DNA from: Dolomedes plantarius
Lineage: Eukaryota > Arthropoda > Arachnida > Araneae > Dolomedidae
Reading direction: 5' to 3'
Length of the DNA stretch: 64,000 nt
Assembly (NCBI GenBank): GCA_907164885.2
Contig: OU015490.1
Location: forward strand, 14,428,495-14,492,494
This document shows, one piece after another, positions 55,781 to 64,000 of the stretch. Below the pieces are notes generated by a model. The model made no database searches. It saw only the letters and a list, made by a program, of their open reading frames with translations, and was not told where the DNA came from. How positions within the stretch are numbered: the stretch's first letter is position 1; the number at the start of each line of letters is the position of its first letter. The position numbers and the translations under genes are program-made.

Positions 55781-56591
55781 CCAGGGTGATTTTTAGGATA
55801 AAACTGACACTATTCAGAGCCACCTGTAGCGTGATCTATCGGCTGGAATTCCACCAAAATTCATAGATGGACTAAGGACGGCTTGGGAAAGAGTTCCCAT
55901 GAAAAGAAAAAGTTAGTTCCAAAAGTCGCCGATAGGGGAAGATATGGCATTGTTGTTGTCGGCTTACCCTAGAATTTGAGTAAAACTCATTTAAAACACC
56001 AAAATGCAAATTCATGACCACGTAGTCGACAGCAGCGCCAGTATTTTGGGCTATAAATGTCGGTGCGCAATCTGTTGCACCGTCGCTTTACAGAAGAAAG
56101 GGTCATGAGTAGTTTTTTTTTTCAACTTGCTTGGCCACCTCGTTCCCCGGATCTAACTCATATTACTTCTTTCTCTCGAGCTTGGCGGCCCGAGCTTGAG
56201 AGTCCTGAGCTTGTCCGAGCTTGGCGGCCCAAAAGGACAACAAACATATCCCGGCCTGTGACGAACATTCCTGGTGACGTGTTACGCTCGGCCGTTGAGA
56301 ACGCAGTGTTCAGGATGCAATGTGTCGTCCACCAGGACGGTGGTAACATTGAAGGAGGGAGAAGTGAATTTCCGGAATAAAGCGGTGTTGCAGTGAATTT
56401 TTGTTTGTTTTTTTGTTATTCATTCGCCATATATTCCCCTATCGGCGGCTTTCGGAACTTTTTTTTTTTAACAAGGAAACATTTTCCCATGTCGTCCTTA
56501 GTCCCTCTATCAATTTTGGTGGAATTATGGTTGATAGATCGCGCTACAAATGGCTCTGAGTAGTGTCAGTTTAAAGAAAAAAATCACAGTG
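55781..56591 (+). mobile_element. non-autonomous long-TIR element with transposase C-terminus remnant
   Basis: Inverted ends of about 150 bp: CCAGGGTGATTTTTAGGATA, AAACTGACACTA, GATCTATCGGCTGGAATTCC, CTAAGGACG, CGCCGATAGGGGAA on the left and the complements on the right. The internal frame 56057-56380 carries LAWPPRSPDLTHI, from the end of the catalytic core, and SAVENAVFRMQCVVHQDGGN, a C-terminus of the same IS630/mariner-related group as 19380 and 24736. The N-terminal domain and most catalytic residues are deleted. Confidence 0.72.
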
Positions 56592-57240
56592 TATATAACC
56601 GCATTATTGTTGAGGAAAACGAAAGGAAAGCGGTTAATCCCCTTCGAAACGGGGGAAAACCAACCAAAATTAAAAAAAGAAGAGAGGTTATCTCTAAGCA
56701 CAGAAAGGCCACCTCTAACAATAATGCGACAAAATTAACTTCGATCCTTGAATTACGCATAAAACGAACGGATGTAAATGTTGAATTGAATCATTATTTA
56801 AAAAAAAAAGCCTCCGCTTCGGCGCATTCTTTCACAAATTAGTTCTAGTTCTTCGGAAGCTGTGGATAGTAGGTGACCCGACGGGCAGCGGGCGGTCTCT
56901 TAATCTCTAGTCTCGGAAAGGAATCGATCCGGTGAACAAACATACCTCGGGGAATATCCCTTGGATGAGGAGCGCCCGGCGTTATCCCACCCCCATGACG
57001 GAACGGACCGCGTTCTCGTTTGTCGATGACCCAGAGTGAGATCGCCAACGAAAACAGAATTCCAGACATCGTCGACCCCGATTTCCACAGACCACTTCTC
57101 TCCGCGGACGGCCGAAATTCAGAAAGAAAATTGAGGACCCGCCTGTCAAAAAGTGACGAGGAGGATATGCCGGGAGGACCTCGGACCGACATGGACTGGG
57201 TCATAGAATTTAGAATTCCTCTCACTGAAATCTCTATCTC
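56592..57240. other. GC-rich island with open frames on both strands, unidentified
   Basis: From about 56860 to 57230 the composition is GC-rich. The minus frame 57258-56845 (137 codons, with RGMFVHRIDSFPRLEIKRPP) and the plus frame 57020-57280 (86 codons, with NRIPDIVDPDFHRPLLSADG) overlap. A plus-strand reading before 57020 (RTAFSFVDDPE) stops at GAGTGAGATC, which could be a splice donor. A host exon is conceivable but I recognise no family. Confidence 0.3.
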
Positions 57241-57261
57241 ACACACACACACATACATATA

Positions 57262-57941
<680 letters not shown>

Positions 57942-57961
57942 CATATATATATATATATATA

Positions 57962-59080
57962 ACAGTTCCGTAACTCACTGACTCACTGACAAATAACGCA
58001 CAGACCAAACCGCTGGACCTAAAGGGCTGACATTTTGCATGGCAATTCTTCTTATAGTGTAGGGGTGCGCTAAGAAAGATTTTTCAAAAAGTTTTCTTAC
58101 ATTTTTTTAAAATTAAATTTTTAAGCTGTTTTTGTAACTTTTTAAAGCTTGCATTTAAAAAAAAAATCCGAGGGTTATAAAATTTATATCACGAGAAAGA
58201 TCCTAAAAATTCTTATAAAATGACATCGTTTTCGAATCTTCGCCTCCATTTTCTGATTTTTGGTGAAATTATAAAGATTCATTTTTAGAATTTAATTTAT
58301 TAAAAGCTGATCATTTCTGTTCTTGTTGTGATACTTTGAATTAATTTTTCGTCACGTGCATTACAGCGAAATAAATTGAAGAAAAACTTATTGAAATACG
58401 GTAAAAGATAAAATTTAATCACTGGACTCATTGAGATGGAAGTTTTTTTAAGAACTGAATTCAAATGAGTATCTTTTATGGATATTAAACATACAAACTA
58501 ATTGCAGACATTGACAGTTGTATTTATTATATATATATATATATATATGTAGAGTGAGCTACATTTCCCCTCCTCATTATTCATAATTTACTCGCCCGTG
58601 ACGTCATGCTGATGGGAAGCTTTCGCTCCATTTAAGAAGAGGCAGCAGCGAGAAGAAGAAGCAGCATCGAGAAGAAGAAGCGGCAGCCAGAAGAAAAAGA
58701 AGCAGCATGAAGAAGAAGCAGGGGCGGCGGAACGAAGGCAGATAGTGAGCAGAGCAAGCCAAACAGCCAGAACCAGCGGACTGAGTGCAGAACGAGTGCT
58801 GATAAGATGGACTTAGGTGTAATGTCAGGTGCAGGTTTAAACGACGGCTTTTACTGTATTAAAAGAGGCAAGCTTCAATACATAATGCTATTTTGACCTA
58901 TTTTATAAATGTAAATGTGTACATGTGTCATCCAAGAACTTTTAAATAAATGTTGTGGTTTTTGTATTATCCTGCTTAGCCAGATGATTCCTGACCTACA
59001 TATATATATATATGGCATTAATTGTATACTTTGACCGTTGTATTCAATTTGAATGTACTCCGTAGCGAAGTACGGGTATT
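57962..59080 (+). mobile_element. short non-autonomous Helitron-like element, copy 6, split by an LTR-like insertion
   Basis: It starts AACAGTTCCGTAACTCACTG and shows the same order of blocks to 58525. After an insertion it resumes with GGCATTAATTGTATACTTTG, ending CTCCGTAGCGAAGTACGGG. The terminal CTAG is not visible. Confidence 0.7.
58548..59000 (+). mobile_element. solo LTR inserted in the Helitron-like copy
   Basis: 453 bp from TGTAGAGTGAGCTACA to CTGACCTACA (TGTAG...CTACA ends). It has an AGAAGAAGAAGCAGCA-rich middle and a polyadenylation signal (TTTAAATAAATGTTG near 58944). The adjacent 4-bp TATA on both sides fits a target duplication but lies in TA repeats. No internal region or second LTR is seen. 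Confidence 0.6.
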
Positions 59081-59083
59081 GTA

Positions 59084-59160
59084 CCATAGTATAATGGCTA
59101 ACGATCTGTGCGTGGGGTCGAATCCCGGATAAGGTTTGGTCGTTTCCGTGTCTTTTTTCT
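59084..59160 (+). mobile_element. tRNA-like SINE fragment
   Basis: CCATAGTATAATGGCTAACG (box A-like) and GGGGTCGAATCCCGG (box B) are spaced as in a tRNA promoter. The body after it is short. Confidence 0.5.
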
Positions 59161-59335
59161 TTATTTATGTATGATATTTAAAGATTTGCATTTGAATAAA
59201 TTAAAAAATATTTTTATACTATTTAACAAAATATTTTAGGAATTATTAAACTTTGAAAAATGGAAGTTTTTAATGACTGTGACATTTTGTGGGTAGCTTA
59301 TGAGTAAGTATGATTTTTACCATGTTTGTATTAAT
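59161..59335. other. AT-rich spacer
   Basis: Nothing recognised. Confidence 0.4.
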
Positions 59336-59655
59336 CGCTCGCTTTCTTGTTTGTTTGTGTGTTTGTTTCTCAAGTACAAATCTTGCAATCGATTTTTAAC
59401 TAACTTCCCGACTAGCTAGACATTTGAAACTTTTAGAATAGCTCATAACACGATGACAATACATTATTATAATACTTTTAGCCATCTTTAAGCAGATTTG
59501 AATTCATTTTCAGTTAATTTTGTTTTGTAGACTGGTACAGCCCTCTGTCGGCCGGGACGTGAACGAAAAGTTAAACGCTAGTTACATTCCAATTAACTTA
59601 ATTTTCTTTGAAGTTGATGGGATAATTCATCAACAAAATTTTAAAAAAGTCCAAT
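59336..59655 (+). repeat. unnamed dispersed repeat
   Basis: Same block order as 14390-14795 (TACAAATCTTGCAATCGATT, CGGCCGGGACGTGAACGAAA, GGGATAATTCATCA). It stops before the AAAAGTTCTTTTTATCTTG end. Confidence 0.68.
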
Positions 59656-60429
59656 ATCGCCCAATTTGTCGACCAAAATAAGTCACTAAATCCATCGCCA
59701 ATTTGGCGATAACTCTCATATTTGGCTAGATTACCATAGACTCGTAAAATTCGTAACAATACATCTTGACACTATTATAATTATTATGGAAATTATGGAA
59801 ATTATGGAAACCTAAGTTGTATACATACATATTTCGCTTACAATAGGGTACCGAAACAGAAAGTTTAGGATACGGAAGTGTTTTCTGTAAATCAAATGAG
59901 AATTCCTCGGTATTCTTGCTTCATCTTTTTGCTGGTCATCTGTTAGACGATGCCTGGATTGTTCAGCACTTTTCAAAAGTAAATCACGACTTCGTCCAAG
60001 ATTCAACTTCTCATCCTCGTGACCGGATGCTTGAATTTTTAGCTTCAGTAAATCTCACTTTTGGCGTGTATCTTCGCGAAGAGGGTGAAAATTTAAGTTG
60101 AACTCAGTATTAAATACTTTCCTGTAAGTCCACTCGTTAACGTATGATTAGTTATTTTCGTCACATTTTTCCAGTATCTAAATCGGGACTTAAATATTTT
60201 CGACCTGGAGTATGACGAGCTCTGGTGTAGTGGCTTTTATATGCTGGAAAACTGGTTACGAGTTAACCGCCCAGCAGATATTTGAAAGGTATCCAAAAAA
60301 AAAACTTCTTGCAAACAGACACTTTTGAATGAGTCATAGATAGAATATATTCATATCTTTCCTAATCGGTCTTTCTAATGTTCTCGGTTTCCTTTGCTTT
60401 ATTACCAAGTTTTTTATTAACTCCATTTC
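59656..60429. other. spacer, nothing recognised
   Basis: Short frames only (59812-60101). A threefold ATTATGGAA repeat is present near 59785. Confidence 0.35.
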
Positions 60430-60825
60430 TTGTTTGTCTGTGTGTTTGGCCCGTACAAATCTTGCAATCGATTTTTAACTAACTTCCCGACTATCTAGAC
60501 ATTTGAAACTTTTAGAATAGTTCAGAACACGATGACGATGCATTATTTTAATACTTTTAGCCCCCTTTAAGCAGGATTGAATTCAATTTCAGTTTATTTT
60601 GTTTTGTTGACTGGTGCAGCCACCTGTCGGCCGGGACGTGAACGAAAAGTTAAACGCGAGTTAATTTCCATTTAACTTCATTTTCTTTCAAGTGGATGGG
60701 ATAATTCATCAAAAATTTTTTTTTAAAGTATTTATTAATACATAGAATTGTCAAGTTTATATGATTCAAAAAAAAATTTAAAAACAGGGTATATAAAAGT
60801 TCTTTTTATCTTGTTATTATTTTTC
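60430..60825 (+). repeat. unnamed dispersed repeat
   Basis: Complete copy with both TACAAATCTTGCAATCGATT and the AAAAGTTCTTTTTATCTTG end, about 1.1 kb after the previous copy in the same orientation. Confidence 0.7.
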
Positions 60826-61680
60826 GTTTATGAACTGCAACACATAGAAATATGTTCTGGTTTGTAAAATTTTTCAGTTTCCAAAAATTTTCGAAATTAA
60901 ATTTTCTCTCTTCAAAGAGATTCAAACATTTTTTTGAGCATAGGCAATTCTTATTTTCAAAAATTTTAGCAGTAGCAACTTGCTCATTTTTTGCAGTGTA
61001 TTCTTTGCCACTATTTCACTTAATTTTCCTGATTTTTGTGTATAATTAAGTTCATTTGTTGCCTTCTTTCTTTCTTTTTTTCATTTTCCCTTTCTCCATG
61101 TCTCGGGTTTCTGAATTTACACATAATAATATGTTTGCGTTAAAGTTCTAGTTGATTCATCTGAAAATAATTTTCTTATTAGTTTCCATTTCTTTGAACC
61201 ATTACATTTATTTCCTGGTCGTATATATCTACAAACCACATTAAAAAAATCAACTTATTCACATAAACACGTTGCAATGATCATTGCTTTTTTTTATTAT
61301 CTAAAATATAATTTCCTGAACCACTATCTTATGCCATAATAGTAAAATAATTAATAATCAATAAATAATCAATTAATCAGTTAAATAGTTAGTCCATTCA
61401 TTATTTCAATTTCGAACTAGACAGAAAAGATAGTTTGGTGTTTCTTATCATTCACAAGTTCACGGCAAAATACTTTCACGCACAACTACTAGTGCAGCTA
61501 AAATTTACAAATAATACGAGTTCAACTGACTTAGTCCACTATTAAAATAACTCTTAACCGACTTCCGTTGAACGACGGAACTGTCAACTCAATCTAAGGG
61601 TTCAATTTTCACAACTTTTACATCGGATTATTTTAATTTTAAAATATGTGACGCAAAATAACTGATAAACTAATTTTTTT
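60826..61680. other. AT-rich spacer, nothing recognised
   Basis: One 65-codon plus frame (60852-61049), F- and K-rich with a hydrophobic end. No family recognised. Confidence 0.4.
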
Positions 61681-61689
61681 TTAAAATTC

Positions 61690-63400
61690 TTGACTTAGAC
61701 CACTTTCATAATTACGGACACATATAGTATGACGTGCCAGAAAAATTGTGATACCTGTCAAATACCTGAGAGTTCTACTTTTGGATCGTAGGACCGCAGA
61801 AACGTGACGGTGCATGGACTCCACGAACTTTCTGAGGAAGTCTGTAGACAATGAACGCGATGCCTCCTGAAGAGAGGTCACCAACCTTGTAATATTATAA
61901 GATGGTGAATCTCTAATTTGGACGGAACATTGCATGGCATTGAAGGTATGTTCAATACCGTTGAGATCTGGTTGACAAGGGAGCAATTTCGAGTTCCAAA
62001 ACTCGGATGAGTGTACCTCAAACCGTTATTGGGTGGCTGTAGTTGTTTGTGGTGGAGCATTCTCTTGTTGGAGGACGCCCAAGCCCATGAGAGTGAATGC
62101 ATGACATGACGGGACATGTGGCGTTATAACGTCATAAAGTCTTAACGAGTTCTCTCTCTGGAGAAATGGCTTCCCCGAGAAGAAGATTCACAGCGTATGT
62201 TACGACTCAAAACTCCATCTGTAACTGTTTGTCCCTATAAACGGGGAATTTTGGTTTTACTCTCCTTACGGGATGGAAATACTGTATGTGTATGTCACGT
62301 CAAAACGAAAGTAATTTGTTGTCGCGTTGGAGAGCCGATTTGCGCGGCTCTTAGAATCATGTGATGGCTCGACGTAGTCGAGTGGGAAAATCTGGGCGGC
62401 ATAAATGAAAAGCCGTGATTAATTATTGTAAGAATACTGTAATTGTGCTGTGATTGTGAATTGTTAATAAATGTACAGTGTTTCGTAAAGGATACATTTA
62501 ATAAAGGTTTAATAGTGTTTCGTAAAGGATACGTAAATACGAGTCGGATACGTTTAATTTATGGTACAAACTTTTGATATGCAGGTTTAGCCCACCACTG
62601 CTGCGTGCGTCATCACTTCGGCGGGCATAAAATAAGCTCGCCGTTTCTTCCAATGTATGCTGCTACGAGTGCTTCTGCTCCAGCCATCGTCTGCTAAGGT
62701 GTGCTGTCCGACCTGGGAGTACTTCGGCTGAGGGCCAGCTCTTCTTCATGTTATCTGATCGTTATGCAAGGATAGGTTCCTATGTTCTTAAGTTTTGTAA
62801 CTGTACATAATTTATGATGAGTTAAATAAAGGCTAAAGTCAACCTTTTCAGTCATCATCCAACCTTCACCTCTAAAGATATAACACGTCTGAATGTATGT
62901 TAACTTAGCGTTCGCCGGTCAGAGGATGAGTTGATGACGTATGAAGGGTCCTCATTCGTTCCAGCTCAACACACCCCAAACCATTACTGAGGGTCATCCA
63001 CCCTGTACAGTCCCTTGCTAGTTTGCTGGAATCATTGATACGTGGACACATCCACCTGCCCGAATCAATTAAAAACGAGACTTGTCGGACCAGGGTACTC
63101 GTTTTCAGTTTTTAAATGTCCAGGGGCGGTGTTTCCGGCCACGAACTCTGTGTCACGATGAAATCAGTGCCACTCTGGTTCAGATTCCGCCTTTAAAGCC
63201 CATATCATGCAATGAACGTTGCACAGTTTTCACGCTGATGTTAGTTGAGGTTCGAGATATGAACTGCGATGTAGCAGCAATGTTGTACTCTCTTCGCTAG
63301 AAATGATTCTCGAGAAACGACGATGATCCCTGTGAGACTCTCACATAGTCTGAAAACAGACTTAATCCTAACTTTGGAAAATCCAGTCCAGATGTGACTT
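61690..63400 (-). pseudogene. heavily decayed Tc1-like transposase with LTR insertion
   Basis: Minus-strand coding traces run from about 63400 to 61690: an HTH-linker region (HDMGFKG-like), a first catalytic motif read as WSDKSRF (Asp kept, next residue changed), SVMVWGVLSW, a second motif read as LQQENAPPQ in which the expected Asp is Glu, then LPCQPDLNGIEHTF for the third motif and a C-terminus with FVESMHRHVSAVLRSKS. Several frameshifts break it. A 688-bp LTR-like block (62198-62885) sits between the first and second catalytic regions. Confidence 0.7.
62198..62885 (+). mobile_element. solo LTR inside the Tc1-like relic
   Basis: 688 bp starting TGTTACGACTC and ending AGATATAACA (TGTTA...TAACA). 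Flanks CGTA (62194-62197) and CGTC (62886-62889) fit a 4-bp target duplication with one change. It includes AATAAA at about 62467 and 62825 and a short internal duplication GTGTTTCGTAAAGGATAC. Tc1-like coding similarity resumes on both sides, which defines the insertion. Confidence 0.65.
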
Positions 63401-63402
63401 TT

Positions 63403-63935
63403 TGTTAAAGGAATCTTGCAGAACGTTAAATAGATAATGATGCGGGGGCCACTTCCCTAAGTGGAAAAAGGGTCCTTCGTTAGAAAAAGACCACAAAGAG
63501 ACAATGAAAAGGCCCGGGGTGTCGGGCTGACCAAAAGGAACGCAGTCTGGGGGTGACCAGCCGATGAACCCCTGTAGAGAGGATTGCATCAAAGACATGA
63601 AAGAATGGAACCTTCGAGAAACGGGGAAAACTGTATAAATGATGGAAAGACGATTAGACAGGGTTCTTTTTAGACTAGACTTGGACTTTGCCGAAACGAC
63701 GCGTGCGAGCGGACAGAATAGAGAGAGAGAGAGAGAGAGAGAGTCGCTTTTGAACTTTGATTATGAACCCCTCTCTCATGACTGTTATCAGCGTTCTTCG
63801 GAAAATACGTGTATATATTAATATTAGTCTAGATGTTGATTTTATAATAAACAAGATGTAAATAGACATGTATTAGTGTCCACATTAATATTACGAGTGG
63901 CTTATACTTCGGATCAGGACGATCGAGGTTAACAA
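63403..63935 (+). mobile_element. possible LTR (solo, or 5' LTR of an element leaving the window)
   Basis: TGTTAAAGGAATC at the start and GAGGTTAACA at the end are inverted (TGTTAA/TTAACA). A TATA-like CTGTATAAATGATGG is near 63632, a (GA)n run near 63720 and AATAAACAAG near 63846, in the order expected of an LTR. No target duplication was found. Confidence 0.45.
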
Positions 63936-64000
63936 TCCCTGTGTCTTTTTGACGGCCACGCTTTTGCCGTAGGTCCGGTGATTTAGAGGAATTCTTGTGT
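63936..64000. other. window edge, undetermined
   Basis: It could be the internal region of a retroelement or a continuation of the Tc1-like relic. Too short to decide. Confidence 0.3.

Overview
The window looks like repeat-dominated nuclear DNA of an arthropod, most likely a spider. I infer this from its AT-richness, its very long (TA)n tracts, and its mix of Tc1/mariner, pogo, hAT, Helitron, Copia and tRNA-derived SINE sequences. The protein flavour of the Tc1-like and Helitron open frames agrees, but this was judged by eye and no host gene anchors it. I see no convincing host protein-coding gene, no rRNA, no intact tRNA gene and no CRISPR array. Almost every recognisable coding frame belongs to a transposable element.

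Layout. 0-7.3 kb: a pogo/Tigger-type element (43-1252) carrying a SINE with a perfect 13-bp target duplication; a fold-back mariner relic (1933-2674); a TTAA-bounded MITE (4293-5010); and a second pogo relic (6215-7253). 7.3-10.5 kb: (TA)n tracts, tiny MITEs and an AT-rich minisatellite. 10.5-14.1 kb: a nearly complete Tc1-like transposon (10527-11976), a non-autonomous Helitron full of tandem repeats (11989-about 13575) and a Tc1 relic. 14.4-20.9 kb: an unnamed dispersed repeat, two non-autonomous Helitrons, two SINEs and a 1-kb element with long inverted repeats. 21-27 kb: a piggyBac relic, a 102-bp tandem repeat, and a decayed element with long inverted repeats (24736-26327). 27.4-32.4 kb: small MITEs, two more non-autonomous Helitrons and a long-TIR Tc1/mariner corpse.

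32.5-39.3 kb is the most unusual stretch. A near-intact Rep-helicase Helitron lies on the minus strand, broken by a single-base frameshift. It is followed on its 3' side by a higher-order tandem array whose units contain a decayed fragment of the same helicase gene. 40.2-44.7 kb: a complete Copia LTR retrotransposon with one uninterrupted 1314-codon frame and nearly identical LTRs. 45.0-51.5 kb: a Tc1-like element with a mutated first catalytic Asp, tandem Helitron-derived elements, a fold-back mariner relic, and a Tc1-like element nested in another Helitron copy. 52.4-64 kb: a mariner split by the second TTAA MITE, a hAT MITE, a pogo MITE, solo-LTR-like sequences and a heavily decayed Tc1 relic carrying LTR insertions.

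The elements do not form a pathway; they form nested insertion layers. The Copia element and the Helitron look youngest. Most Tc1/mariner copies are dead. The SINEs, MITEs and short Helitrons depend on proteins supplied from elsewhere. Boundaries given for decayed elements are approximate, by about 5-30 bp.
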